A stretch of 64,000 nucleotides of DNA from assembly GCF_029227915.1 (NCBI RefSeq), contig NC_079886.1:4774001-4838000 (forward strand), in the 5' to 3' direction. A program made the translations under genes and the position numbers. This document shows positions 1 through 14,797 of the stretch, one piece after another (within the stretch, counting starts at the first letter, position 1; each line of letters begins with the position of its first letter). The notes beneath the pieces were generated by a model. That model did not search any database. It saw nothing but the letters and a program-made list of their open reading frames with translations, and was not told the DNA's origin. Source of the DNA: Hydractinia symbiolongicarpus (Eukaryota; Cnidaria; Hydrozoa; Anthoathecata; Hydractiniidae).

Positions 1-1639
1 TTGAACTGATTTTGGACTGTGACCTTATAAATGTGATAAATGAGACAATTGGACTCCAAGAAATAACATTCTTCTTAAATTAGCATGCTTGCCGGAACTC
101 AGCGATTACACTGGGCGCTGTGGTAGCGCTTCATTTAAAAATGTAGATAAATAAGTCATTTTTTACTGTGGGACCAATCCTAGCCGTTATCGCGCGCTGA
201 AGAAATAGAGACAGTTTCAGAAACTACATTTCATTGACTTTCTAACGGTATCAGTCCGTTTCAGTTAAAAAGGTTGCGTCACATATTCGTACCAACATGT
301 ATTTAGCGATATTTTTCTGATAATACTAAGTTGCATCTCTTTTAACAGTGAAACGATTGACTGTGTGACTTAATTGAACTGATTTTGGACTGTGACCTTA
401 TAAATGTGATAAATGGGACAATTGGACTCCAAGAAATAACATTCTTCTTAAATTAGCATGATTGCCGGAACTCAGCGATTACACTGGGCGCTGTGGTAGC
501 GCTTCATTTAAAAATGTAGATAAATAAGTCATTTTTTACAGTGGGACCAATCCTAGCCGTTATCGCGCGCTGAAGAAATAGAGACAGTTTCAGAAACTGC
601 ATTTCATTGACTTTCTAACGGTATCAGTCCGTTTCAGTTACAACGGTTGCGTCACATATTCGTACCAACATGTATTTAGCGATATTTTTCTGATTCCACT
701 AAGTTGCATCGCTATTAACAGTGAAATGATTGACTGTGGGACTTAATTGAACTGATTTTGGACTTTCACCTTATAAATGTGATAAATGAGACAATTGGAT
801 TCCAAGAAATAACATTCTTCTTAATTTGACAGGGCGCTGTGGTAGCGCTTCATTTAAAAATTTAGATAAATAAGTCATTTTTTACTGCGGGACCAATCCT
901 AGCTGTTAGCGCGCGCTGAAGAAATAGAGACAGTTTAAAAAACTACATTTCATTGACTTCCTATCGGTATCAGTCCGTTTGAGTTTCAACGGTTGTGTTA
1001 CGTATTCGTACCAACATGTATTTAGTGATATTTTTCAGATATTACTAAGTTGTATCGCTTTTAACAGTGAAACGATTGACTGTGTGACTTAATTGAACTG
1101 ATTTTGGACTGTGACCTTATAAATGTGATAAATGGGACAATTGGACTCCAAGAAATCACATTCTTCTTAAATTAGCATGATTGCCGGAACTCAGCGATTA
1201 CACTGGGCGCTGTGGTAGCGATTCATTTAAAAATGTAGATAAATAAGTCATTTTTTACTGTGGGACCAATCCTTGCCGTTATCGCGCGCTGAAGAAATAG
1301 AGACAGTTTCAAAAACTACATTTCATTGACTTTCTAACGGTGTCAGTCCGTTTGAGTTACAACAGTTGGGTCACAATTTCGTACCAACATGTATTTAGCG
1401 ATATTTTTCTGACACCACTGAGTTACATCGCTTTTAACAGTGAAACGATTGACTGTAGGACTTAACTGAACTGATTTTGGACTGTGACTTTATAAATTTG
1501 ATAAATGAGACAATTGGACTCCAAGAAATAACATTCTTCTTAGATTAGCATGATTGCCGGAACTCAGCGATTACACTGGGCGCTGTGGTAGCGTTTCATT
1601 TAAAAAGTTGGATAAATAAGTCATTTTTTACTGCGGGAC

Positions 1640-3385
1640 CAATCCTAGCCGTTAGCGCGCGCTGAAGGAATTAGGACATTTTCAAAAACTGCATTTCATT
1701 TACTTTCTAGCGGTATCAACCCATTAGAGTTAGAACGGCCGCGTCACATATTCGTACCAACATGTATTTAGTGATATTTTTCAGATATTACTAAGTTGTA
1801 TCGCTTTTAACAGTGAAACAATTGACTGTGTGACATAATTGAACTGATTTTGGACTGTGACCTTATAAATGTGATAAATGAGACAATTGGACTCCAAGAA
1901 ATAACATTCTTCTTAAATTAGCATGCTTGCCGGAACTCAGCGATTACACTGGGCGCTGTGGTAGCGCTTCATTTAAAAATGTAGATAAATAAGTCATTTT
2001 TTACTGTGGGACCAATCCTAGCCGTTATCGCGCGCTGAAGAAATAGAGACAGTTTCAGAAACTACATTTCATTGACTTTCTAACGGTATCAGTCCGTTTC
2101 AGTTAAAAAGGTTGCGTCACATATTCGTACCAACATGTATTTAGCGATATTTTTCTGATAATACTAAGTTGCATCTCTTTTAACAGTGAAACGACTGACT
2201 GTGGGACTTAATTGAACTGATTTAGGATTTTGACCTTATAAATGTGATAAATGAGACAATTGGATTCCAAGAAATAACATTCTTCTTAATTTCACATGAC
2301 TGTTGGAATTCACCGATTACACTGGGCGCTGTGGTAGCGGTTCATTTAAAAAGTTGGATAAATATGTCATTTTTTGCTGTGGGACCAATCCTAGCCGTTA
2401 GCGCGCGCTGAAGGAATTAGGACATTTTCAAAAACTACATTTCATTTACTTTCTAGCGGTATCAACCCGTTAGAGTTAGAACGGCCGCGTCACATATTCG
2501 TACCAACATGTATTTAGTGATATTTTTCAGATATTACTAAGTTATATCGCTTTTAACAGTGAAACAATTGACTGTGTGACATAATTGAACTGATTTTGGA
2601 CTGTGACCTTATAAATGTGATAAATGAGACAATTGGACTCCAAGAAATAACATTCTTCTTAAATTAGCATGCTTGCCGGAACTCAGCGATTACACTGGGC
2701 GCTGTGGTAGCGCTTCATTTAAAAATGTAGATAAATAAGTCATTTTTTACTGTGGGACCAATCCTAGCCGTTATCGCGCGCTGAAGAAATAGAGACAGTT
2801 TCAGAAACTACATTTCATTGACTTTCTAACGGTATCAGTCCGTTTCAGTTAAAAAGGTTGCGTCACATATTCGTACCAACATGTATTTAGCGATATTTTC
2901 CTGATAATACTAAGTTGCATCTCTTTTAACAGTGAAACGACTGACTGTGGGACTTAATTGAACTGATTTAGGATTTTGACCTTATAAATGTGATAAATGA
3001 GACAATTGGATTCCAAGAAATAACATTCTTCTTAATTTCACATGACTGTTGGAATTCACCGATTACACTGGGCGCTGTGGTAGCGGTTCATTTAAAAAGT
3101 TGGATAAATATGTCATTTTTTGCTGTGGGACCAATCCTAGCCGTTAGCGCGCGCTGAAGGAATTAGGACATTTTCAAAAACTACATTTCATTTACTTTCT
3201 AGCGGTATCAACCCGTTAGAGTTAGAACGGCCGCGTCACATATTCGTACCAACATGTATTTAGTGATATTTTTCAGATATTACTAAGTTGTATCGCTTTT
3301 AACAGTGAAACAATTGACTGTGTGACATAATTGAACTGATTTTGGACTGTGACCTTATAAATGTGATAAATGAGACAATTGGATT
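1640..3385. repeat. Tandem 2-monomer higher-order repeat (747 bp)
   Basis: Two alternating monomer types recur at a 747-bp offset. The variant GCATGCTTGCC at 1,921 returns at 2,668. The partner monomer, with TTTAGGATTTTGACC and a CACATGACTGTTGGAATTC segment, occurs near 2,220 and again near 2,965. The repeat ends near 3,385, where a different monomer type (CTTCCTAATTTGAC) begins. Differences between the copies are few. This is a local unequal-crossover product nested in block A. Confidence 0.85.
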
Positions 3386-6063
3386 CCAAGAAATAACATT
3401 CTTCCTAATTTGACATGATTGCCGGGACTCAGCTATTACACTGGGCGCTGTGGTAGCGCTTCATTTAAAAATGTAGATAAATAACTCATTTTTTGCTGTG
3501 GAACCAATGCTAGTCGTTAGCGCGCGCTATAGAAATAGAGACAGTTTCAAACACTACATTCCATTGACTTTCTAACGGTGTCAGTCCGTTTGAGTTACAA
3601 CAGTTGGGTCACATTTTCGTACCAACATGTATTTAGCGATATTTTTCAGACACCACTAGGTTACATCGCTTTTAACAGTGAAACGATTGACTGTGGGACT
3701 TAACTGAACTGATTTTGGACTGTGACCTTATAAATGTGATAAATGAGACAATTGGACTCCAAGAAATAACATTCTTCTTAGATTAGCATGATTGCCGGAA
3801 CTCAGCGATTACACTGGGCGCTGTGGTAGCGCTTCATTTAAAAATGTAGATAAATAAGTCATTTTTTACTGTGGGAATAATCCTAGCCGTTATCGCGCGC
3901 TGAAGAAATAGAGACAGTTTCAGAAACTACATTTCATTGACTTTCTAACTGTATCAGTCCGTTTCAGTTACAACGGTTGCGTCACATATTCGCACCAACA
4001 TGTATTTAGCGATATTTTTCTGATACTACTAAGTTGCATCGCTATTAGCAGTGAAATGATTGACTGTGGGACTTATAGAACTGATTTTGGACTTTCACCT
4101 TATAAATGTGATAAATGAGACAATTGGATTCCAAGAAATAACATTCTTCTTAATTTGACATGATTGCTGGGAGTCAGCGATTACACAGGGCGCTGTGGTA
4201 GCGCTTCATTTAAAAATGTAGATAAATAAGTCATTTTTTACTGTGGGACCAATCCTAGCCGTTATCGCGCGCTGAAGAAATAGAGACAGTTTCAGAAACT
4301 ACATTTCATTGACTTTCTAACGGTATCAGTCCGTTTCAGTTAAAAAGGTTGCGTCACATATTCGTACCAACATGTATTTAGCGATATTTTTCTGATAATA
4401 CTAAGTTGCACCTCTTTTAACAGTGAAAGGACTGACTGTGGGACTTAATTGAACTGATTTAGGATTTTGACCTTATAAATGTGATAAATGAGACAATTGG
4501 ATTCCAAGAATTAATTCTTAATTTCACATGGTTGTTGGAATTGACCGATTACAACGGACGCTGTGGTAGCGGTTCATTTAAAAAGTTAGATAAATAAGTC
4601 ATTTTTACTGTGGGACCAATCCTAGCCGTTAGCGCGCGCTGAAGAAATTAGGACATTTTCAAAAACTACATTTCATTGACTTTCTAACGGTATCAACCCG
4701 TTAGAGTTAGAATGGCCGCGTCACATATTCGTACTAACATGTATTTAGTGACATTTTTCTGATACTACTAAGTTGCATCGCTATTAACAGTGAAACGATT
4801 GACTGTGGGATTTAATTGAACTGATTTTGGACTTTGACCTAATCAATGTGATAAATGAGCCAATTGGACTCCTAGAAATAACATTTTTCTTAATTTCACA
4901 TGACTGTTGGAATTCACCGATTACACTGGGCGCTGTGGTAGCGGTTCATTTAAAAATTTGGATAAATAAGTCATTTTTTACTGTGGGACCAATCCTAGCC
5001 GTTAGCGCGCGCTGAAGGAATTAGGACATTTTCAAAAACTACATTTCATTTACTTTCTAGCGGTATCAACCCGTTAGAGTTAGAACGGCCGCGTCACATA
5101 TTCGTACCAACATGTATTTAGTGATATTTTTCAGATATTACTAAGTTGTATCGCTTTTAACAGTGAAACAATTGACTGTGTGACATAATTGAACTGATTT
5201 TGGACTGTGACCTTATAAATGTGATAAATGAGACAATTGGATTCCAAGAAATAACATTCTTCCTAATTTGACATGATTGCCGGGACTCAGCTATTACACT
5301 GGGCGCTGTGGTAGAGCTTCATTTAAAAATGTAGATAAATAACTCATTTTTTACAGTGGAACCAATGCTAGTCGTTAGCGCGCGCTAAAGAAATAGAGAC
5401 AGTTTCAAACACTACATTCCATTGACTTTCTAACGGTGTCAGTCCGTTTGAGTTACAACAGTTGTGTCACATTTTCGTACCAACATGTATTTAGCGATAT
5501 TTTTCTGACACCACTAGGTTACATCGCTTTTAACAGTGAAACGATTGACTGTGGGACTTAACTGAACTGATTTTGGACTGTGACCTTATAAATGTGATAA
5601 ATGAGACAATTGGACTCCAAGAAATAACATTCTTCTTAGATTAGCATGATTGCCGGAACTCAGCGATTACACTGGGCGCTGTGGTAGCGCTTCATTTAAA
5701 AATGTAGATAAATAAGTCATTTTTTACTGTGGGATTAATCCTAGCCGTTATCGCGCGCTGAAGAAATAGAGACAGTTTCAGAAACTACATTTCATTGACT
5801 TTCTAACTGTATCAGTCCGTTTCAGTTACAACGGTTGCGTCACATATTCGCACCAACATGTATTTAGCGATATTTTTCTGATACTACTAAGTTGCATCGC
5901 TATTAACAGTGAATAATTGACTGTGGGACTTATAGAACTGATTTTGGACTTTCACCTTATAAATGTGATAAATGAGACAATTGGATTCTAAGAAATAACA
6001 TTCTTCTTAATTTGACATGATTGCTGGGAGTCAGCGATTACACAGGGCGCTGTGGTAGCGCTT
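3020..6063. repeat. 5-monomer higher-order repeat (1,858-bp offset)
   Basis: Diagnostic variants recur at an offset of 1,858 bp. CTTCCTAATTTGAC appears at 3,401 and 5,259. A monomer with ATAATCC or TTAATCC in place of CCAATCC appears near 3,876 and 5,734. The shortened CTTATAGAACTG start appears near 4,073 and 5,931. Similarity fades after about 4,205/6,063, where the two copies carry AATGTAGAT and AATTTAGAT respectively. Between the matched parts lies unrelated monomer order, so this is a partial duplication of a five-monomer unit. Confidence 0.75.
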
Positions 6064-8529
6064 CATTTAAAAATTTAGATAAATAAGTCATTTTTTACTG
6101 CGGGACCAATCCTAGCTGTTAGCGCGCACTGAAGAAATAGAGACAGTTTAAAAAACTACATTTCATTGACTTCCTAACGGTATCAGTCCGTTTGAGTTTC
6201 AACGGTTGTGTCACGTATTCGTACCAACATGTATTTAGTGATATTTTTCAGATATTACTAAGTTGTATCGCTTTTAACAGTGAAACGATTGACTGTGTCA
6301 CTTAATTGAACTGATTTTGGACTGTGACCTTATAAATGTGATAAATGAGACAAATGGACTCCAAGAAATAAGATTTTTCTTAAATTAGCATGATTGCCGG
6401 AACTCAGCGGTTACACTGGGCGCTGTGGTAGCGCTTCATTTAAAAATGTAGATAAATAAGTCATTTTTTACTGTGGGACCAATCCTAGCCGTTATTGCGC
6501 GCTGAAGAAATAGAGACAGTTTCAGAAACTACATTTCATTGACTTTCTAACGGTATCAGTCCGTTTCAGTTACAACGGTTGCGTCACATTTTCGTACCAA
6601 CATGTATTTAGTGATATTTTTCAGATATTACTAAGTTGTATTGCTTTTAACAGTGAAACGATTGACTGTGTGACTTAATTGAACTGATTTTGGACTTTCA
6701 CCTTATGAATGTGATAAATGAGACAATTGGATTCCAAGAAATAACATTCTTCTTAATTTGACATGATTGCCGGGACTCAGCGATTACACTGGGCGCTGTG
6801 GTAGCGCTTCATTTAAAAATGTAGATAAATAATTCATTTTTTACTGTGGGACCAATGCTAGTCGTTAGCGCGCTCTAAAGAAATAGAGACAGTTTCAAAA
6901 ACTACATTTCATTGACTTTCTAACGGTGTCAATCCGTTTGAGTTACAACAGTTGGGTCACATTTTCGTACCAACATGTATTTAGCGATATTTTTCTGATA
7001 TTACTAGGTTGCATCGCCTTTAACAGTGAAACGAGTGACTGTGGGACTTAATTTAACTGATTTTGGACTGTGAGCTTACAAATGTGATGAATGAGACAAT
7101 TGGACTCCATGAAATAACATTCTTCTTAAATTGGCATGATTGCCGGAACTCAGCGATTAAACTGGGCGCTGTGGTAGCGCTTCATTTAAAAATGTAGATA
7201 AATAACTCATTGTTTACTGTAGGAACAATCCTAGCCGTTATCGCACGCTAAAGAAATAGAGACAGTTTCAAAAACTACATTTAATTGACTTTCTAACGAT
7301 ATCAGTCCGTTTGAGTTACAACGGTTGGGTCACATTTTCGTACCAACGTGTGTTTAGCGACATTTTTCTGATATTATTAAGTTACATCGCTTTTAACAGT
7401 GAAATGATTGACTGTGGGACTTAATTGAAGTGACGTTGGACTGTGGCCTTACAAATGTGATGAATGAGACAATTGGACACAATGAAATAACATTCTCCTT
7501 AAATTGGCATGATTGTCGGAACTCAGCGGTTAAACTGGGCGCTGTGGTAGCGCTTCATTTAAAAATGTAGATATATAAGTCATTTTTTACTGTGGGACCA
7601 ATCCTAGCCGCTATCGCTCGCCGAAGAAGTTGAGACAGTTTCAAAAACTACATTTCATTGACTTTCTAACGGTATCAGTCCGTTTCTGTTACAACAGTTG
7701 CGTCACATAATCGCACCAACATGTGTTTAGCGATATTTTTCTGATATTACTAGGTTGTATCGCTTTTAACAGTGAAACGATTGACTGTGGGACTTAATTG
7801 AACTGATTTTGGACTTTACCTTTATAAATGTGATAATTGAGACAATTGGATTACTTGCAATAACATTCTTCTTAAATTGGCATGATTGTCGGAACTCAGC
7901 GATTACACTGGGCGCTGTGGTAGCGCTTCATTTGAAAATGCAGATAAATAAGTCATTTTTTACTGTGGGACCAATCCTAGCCGTTATCGCACGCTGAGGA
8001 AATAGAGACAGTTTCAAAAACTACATTTCATTGACTTTCTAACGGTGTTAGCCTGTTTGAGTTACAACAGTTTGGTCACATTTTCGTACCAACATGTATT
8101 TATCGATATTTTTCTGATATTACTAGGTTGCATCGCCTTTAACAGTGAAACGAGTGACTGTGGGACTTAATTTAACTGATTTTAGACTGTGAGCTTACAA
8201 ATGTGATGAATGAGACAATTGGACTCCATGAAATAACATTCTTCTTAGATTAGCATGATTGCAGGAACTCAGCGATTACACTGGGCGCTGAGGTAGCGCT
8301 TCATTTAAAAATGTAGATGAATAAGTCATTTTTTACTGTGGGAATAATCCTAGCCGTTATCGCGCGCTGAAGAAATAGAGACAGTTTCAGAAACTACATT
8401 TCATTGACTTTCTAAATGTATCAGTCCGTTTCAGTTACAACGGTTGCGTCACATATTCGCACCAACATGTATTTAGCGATATTTTTCTGATACTACTAAG
8501 TTGCATCGCTATTAACAGTGAAATGATTG

Positions 8530-11500
8530 ACTGTGGGACTTATAGAACTGATTTTGGACTTTCACCTTATAAATGTGATAAATGAGACAATTGGATTCCA
8601 AGAAATAACATTCTTCTTAATTTGACATGATTGCTGGGAGTCAGCGATTACACAGGGCGCTGTGGTAGCGCTTCATTTAAAAATTTAGATAAATAAGTCA
8701 TTTTTTACTGCGGGGCCAATACTAGCTGTTAGCGCGCGCTGAAGAAAAAGAGACAGTTTAAAAAACTACATTCCATTGACTTCCTAACGGTATCAGTCCG
8801 TTTGAGTTTCAACGGTTGTGTTACGTATTCGTACCAACATGTATTTAGTGATATTTTTCAGATATTACTAAGTGGTATCGCTTTTAACAGTGAAACGATT
8901 GACTGTGTGACTTAATTGAACTGATTTTGGACTGTGACCTTATAAATGTGATAAATGGGACAATTGGACTCCAAGAAATAACATTCTTCTTAAATTAGCA
9001 TGATTGCCGGAACTCAGCGATTACACTGGGCGCTGTGGTAGCGCTTCATTTAAAAATGTAGATAAATAAGTCATTTTTTACTGTGGGACCAATCCTAGCC
9101 GTTATCGCGCGCTGAAGAAATAGAGACAGTTTCAGAAACTGCATTTCATTGACTTTCTAACGGTATCAGTCCGTTTCAGTTACAACGGTTGCGTCACATA
9201 TTCGTACCAACATGTATTTAGCGATATTTTTCTGATTCCACTAAGTTGCATCGCTATTAACAGTGAAATGATTGACTGTGTGACTTAATTGAACTGATTT
9301 TGGACTTTCACCTTATAAATGTGATAAATGAGACAATTGGATTCCAAGAAATAACATTCTTCTTAATTTGACAGGGCGCTGTGGTAGCGCTTCATTTAAA
9401 AATGTAGATAAATAACTCATTTTTTACTGTGGGAGCAATGCTAGTCGTTAGCGCGCTCTAAAGAAATAGAGACAGTTTCAAAAACTACATTTCATTGACT
9501 TTCTAACGGTGTCAGTCCGTTTGAGTTACAACTGTTGGGTCACATTTTCGTACCAACATGTATTTAGCTATATTTTTCTGACACTACTAGGTTACATCGC
9601 TTTTAACAGTGAAACGATTGACTGTGGGACTTAACTGAACTGATTTTGGACTGTGACTTTAAAAATTTGATATATGAGACAATTGGACTCCAAGAAATAA
9701 CATTCTTCTTAGATTAGCATGATTGCCGGAACTCAGCGATTACACTGGGTGCTGTTGTAGCGCTTCATTTAAAAATGTAGATAAATAAGTCATTTTTTAC
9801 TGTGGGACCAATCCTAGCCGTTATCGCGCGCTGAAGAAATAGAGACAGTTTCAGAAACTACATTTCATTGACTTTCTAACTGTATCAGTCCGTTTCAGTT
9901 ACAACGGTTGCGTCACATATTCGCACCAACATGTATTTAGCGATATTTTTCTGATACTACTAAGTTGCATCGCTATTAACAGTGAAATGATTGACTGTGG
10001 GACTTATAGAACTGATTTTGGACTTTCACCTTATAAATGTGATAAATGAGACAATTGGATTCCAAGAAATAACATTCTTCTTAATTTGACATGATTGCTG
10101 GGAGTCAGTGATTACACAGGGCGCTGTGGTAGCGCTTCATTTAAAAATTTAGATAAATAAGTCATTTTTTACTGCGGGACCAATACTAGCTGTTAGCGCG
10201 CGCTGAAGAAATAGAGACAGTTTAAAAAACTACATTCCATTGACTTCCTAACGGTATCAGTCCGTTTGAGTTTCAACGGTTGTGTTACGTATTCGTACCA
10301 ACATGTATTTAGTGATATTTTTCAGATATTACTAAGTTGTATCGCTTTTAACAGTGAAACGATTGACTGTGTGACTTAATTGAACTGATTTTGGACTGTG
10401 ACCTTATTAATGTGATAAATGGGACAATTGGATTCCAAGAAATAACATTCTTCTTAAATTAGCATGATTGCCGGAACTCAGCGAATACACTGGGCGCTGT
10501 GGTAGCGCTTCATTTGAAAATGTAGATAAATAAGTCATTTTTTACTGTGGGACCAATCCTAGCCGTTATCGCGCGCTGAAGAAATAGAGACAGTTTCAGA
10601 AACTGCATTTCATTGACTTTCTAACGGTATCAGTCCGTTTCAGTTACAACGGTTGCGTCACATATTCGCACCAACATGTATTTAGCGATATTTTCTGATA
10701 CTACTAAGTTGCATCGCTATTAACAGTGAAATGATTGACTGTGGGACTTATAGAACTGATTTTGGACTTTCACCTTATAAATGTGATAAATGAGACAATT
10801 GGATTCCAAGAAATAACATTCTTCTTAATTTGACATGATTGCTGGGAGTCAGCGATTACACAGGGCGCTGTGGTAGCGCTTCATTTAAAAATTTAGATAA
10901 ATAAGTCATTTTTTACTGCGGGACCAATACTAGCTGTTAGCGCGCGCTGAAGAAATAGAGACAGTTTAAAAAACTACATTCCATTGACTTCCTAACGGTA
11001 TCAGTCCGTTTGAGTTTCAACGGTTGTGTTACGTATTCGTACCAACATGTATTTAGTGATATTTTTCAGATATTACTAAGTGGTATCGCTTTTAACAGTG
11101 AAACGATTGACTGTGTGACTTAATTGAACTGATTTTGGACTGTGACCTTATAAATGTGATAAATGGGACAATTGGACTCCAAGAAATAACATTCTTCTTA
11201 AATTAGCATGATTGCCGGAACTCAGCGATTACACTGGGCGCTGTGGTAGCGCTTCATTTAAAAATGTAGATAAATAAGTCATTTTTTACTGTGGGACCAA
11301 TCCTAGCCGTTATCGCGCGCTGAAGAAATAGAGACAGTTTCAGAAACTGCATTTCATTGACTTTCTAACGGTATCAGTCCGTTTCAGTTACAACGGTTGC
11401 GTCACATATTCGTACCAACATGTATTTAGCGATATTTTTCTGATTCCACTAAGTTGCATCGCTATTAACAGTGAAATGATTGACTGTGGGACTTAATTGA

Positions 11501-13440
11501 ACTGATTTTGGACTTTCACCTTATAAATGTGATAAATGAGACAATTGGATTCCAAGAAATAACATTCTTCTTAATTTGACAGGGCGCTGTGGTAGCGCTT
11601 CATTTAAAAATGTAGATAAATAACTCATTTTTTACTGTAGGAGCAATGCTAGTCGTTAGCGCGCTCTAAAGAAATAGAGACAGTTTCAAAAACTACATTT
11701 CATTGACTTTCTAACGGTGTCAGTCCGTTTGAGTTACAACTGTTGGGTCACATTTTCGTACCAACATGTATTTAGCTATATTTTTCTGACACTACTAGGT
11801 TACATCGCTTTTAACAGTGAAACGATTGACTGTGGGACTTAACTGAACTGATTTTGGACTGTGACTTTAAAAATTTGATATATGAGACAATTGGACTCCA
11901 AGAAATAACATTCTTCTTAGATTAGCATGATTGCCGGAACTCAGCGATTACACTGGGCGCTGTTGTAGCGCTTCATTTAAAAATGTAGATAAATAAGTCA
12001 TTTTTTACTGTGGGACCAATCCTAGCCGTTATCGCGCGCTGAAGAAATAGAGACAGTTTCAGAAACTACATTTCATTGACTTTCTAACTGTATCAGTCCG
12101 TTTCAGTTACAACGGTTGCGTCACATATTCGCACCAACATGTATTTAGCGATATTTTTCTGATACTACTAAGTTGCATCGCTATTAACAGTGAAATGATT
12201 GACTGTGGGACTTATAGAACTGATTTTGGACTTTCACCTTATAAATGTGATAAATGAGACAATTGGATTCCAAGAAATAACATTCTTCTTAATTTGACAT
12301 GATTGCTGGGAGTCAGTGATTACACAGGGCGCTGTGGTAGCGCTTCATTTAAAAATTTAGATAAATAAGTCATTTTTTACTGCGGGACCAATACTAGCTG
12401 TTAGCGCGCGCTGAAGAAATAGAGACAGTTTAAAAAACTACATTCCATTGACTTCCTAACGGTATCAGTCCGTTTGAGTTTCAACGGTTGTGTTACGTAT
12501 TCGTACCAACATGTATTTAGTGATATTTTTCAGATATTACTAAGTTGTATCGCTTTTAACAGTGAAATGATTGACTGTGTGACTTAATTGAACTGATTTT
12601 GGACTGTGACCTTATTAATGTGATAAATGGGACAATTGGATTCCAAGAAATAACATTCTTCTTAAATTAGCATGATTGCCGGAACTCAGCGATTACACTG
12701 GGCGCTGTGGTAGCGCTTCATTTAAAAATGTAGATAAATAAGTCATTTTTTACTGTGGGACCAATCCTAGCCGTTATCGCGCGCTGAAGAAATAGAGACA
12801 GTTTCAGAAACTGCATTTCATTGACTTTCTAACGGTATCAGTCCGTTTCAGTTACAACGGTTGCGTCACATATTCGTACCAACATGTATTTAGCGATATT
12901 TTTCTGATTCCACTAAGTTGCATCGCTATTAACAGTGAAATGATTGACTGTGGGACTTAATTGAACTGATTTTGGACTTTCACCTTATAAATGTGATAAG
13001 TGAGACAATTGGATTCCAAGAAATAACATTCTTCTTAATTTGACAGGGCGCTGTGGTAGCGCTTCATTTAAAAATGTAGATAAATAACTCATTTTTTACT
13101 GTGGGAGCAATGCTAGTCGTTAGCGCGCTCTAAAGAAATAGAGATAGTTTCAAAAACTACATTACATTGACTTTCTAACGGTGTCAGTCCGTTTGAGTTA
13201 CAACTGTTGGGTCACATTTTCGTACCAACATGTATTTAGCTATATTTTTCTGACACTACTAGGTTACATCGCTTTTAACAGTGAAACGATTGACTGTGGG
13301 ACTTAACTGAACTGATTTCGGACTGTGACTTTAAAAATTTGATATATGAGACAATTGGTCTCCAAGAAATAACATTCTTCTTAGATTAGCATGATTGCCG
13401 GAACTCAGCGATTACACTGGGCGCTGTTGTAGCGCTTCAT
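8530..13440. repeat. Higher-order repeat alternating 6-mer and 4-mer units
   Basis: A monomer with a 27-bp deletion (TTTGACAGGGCGCTG) serves as a marker. Its junctions at 9,370, 11,578 and 13,042 are spaced 2,208 and 1,464 bp apart, which equals six and four monomers minus 27 bp. Between markers the order is: deletion monomer, a monomer with TTAAAAATTTGATATATGAG (9,658 and 11,867), then one starting CTTATAGAACTG, then one with TGTGACCTTAT. The 6-mer unit contains the last pair twice (CTTATAGAACTG near 10,003 and 10,747); the 4-mer unit contains it once (near 12,211). So the unit length changed by gain or loss of exactly two monomers. Confidence 0.85.
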
Positions 13441-14797
13441 TTAAAAATGTAGATAAATAAGTCATTTTTTACTGTGGGACCAATCCTAGCCGTTATCGCG
13501 CGCTGAAGAAATAGAGACAGTTTCAGAAACTACATTTCATTGACTTTCTAATGGTATCAGTCCGTTTCAGTTACAACGGTTGCGTCACATATTCGTACGA
13601 ACATGTATTTAGCGATATTTTTCTGATACTACTAAGTTGCATCGCTATTAACAGTGAAATGATTGACTGTGGGGCTTAATTGAACTGATTTTGGACTTTC
13701 ACCTTATAAATGTGATAAATGAGACAATTGGATTCCAAGAAATAACATTCTTCTTAATTTGACATGATTGCCGGGACTCAGCGATTACACTGGGCGCTGT
13801 GGGAGCGCTTCATTTAAAAATGTAGATAAATAACTCATTTTTTACTGTGGGACCAATGCTAGTCGTTAGCGCGCTCTAAAGAAATAGAGACAGTTTCAGA
13901 AACTACATTTCATTGACTTTCTAACGGTATCAGTCCGTTTCAGTTACAACGGTTGCGTCACATATTCGTACGAACATGTATTTAGCGATATTTTTCTGAT
14001 ACTACTAAGTTGCATCGCTATTAACAGTGAAATGATTGACTGTGGGACTTAATTGAACTGATTTTGGTCTTTCACCTTATAAATGTGATAAATGAGACAA
14101 TTAGATTCCAAGAAATAACATTCTTCTTAATTTGACATGATTGCCGGGACTCAGCGATTACAATGGGCGCTGTGGTAGCGCTTCATTTAAAAATGTACAT
14201 AAATAACTCATTTTTTACTGTGGGACCAATGCTAGTCGTTAGCGCGATCTAAAGAAATAGAGACAGTTTCAAAAACTACATTTCATTGACTTTCTAACGG
14301 TGTCAGTCCGTTTGAGTTACAACGCTTGGGTCACATTTTCGTACCAACATGTATTTAGCGATATTTTTCTGACACCACTAAGTTACATCGCTTTTAACAG
14401 TGAAACGATTGACTGTGGGACTTAACTGAACTGATTTTGGACTGTGACTTTATAAAATTGATAAATGAGACAATTGGACTCCAAGAAATAACATTCTTCT
14501 TAGATTAGCATGATTGCCGGAACTCAGCGATTACACTGGGCACTGTGGTAGCGCTTCATTTAAAAATGTAGATAAATAAGTCTTTTTTTACTGTGGGACC
14601 AATCCTAGCCGTTATCGGGCGATGAAGAAATAGAGACAGTTTCAGAAACTACATTTCATTGACTTTCTAGCGGTATCAACCCGTTAGAGTTAGAACGGCC
14701 GCGTCACATATTCGTACCAACATGTATTTAGTGATATTTTTTTGATATTACTAGGTTGCATCGCTTTAACAGTGAAACGGTTGACTGTGGGAATTAA

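Noticed and set aside
4827-7997. Similar 62-codon open frames at 4,827-5,015 and 7,809-7,997
   Set aside because: They sit at the same monomer position and exist only because some monomers lack a stop there. Most monomers carry stops in this frame and there is no start context or domain.
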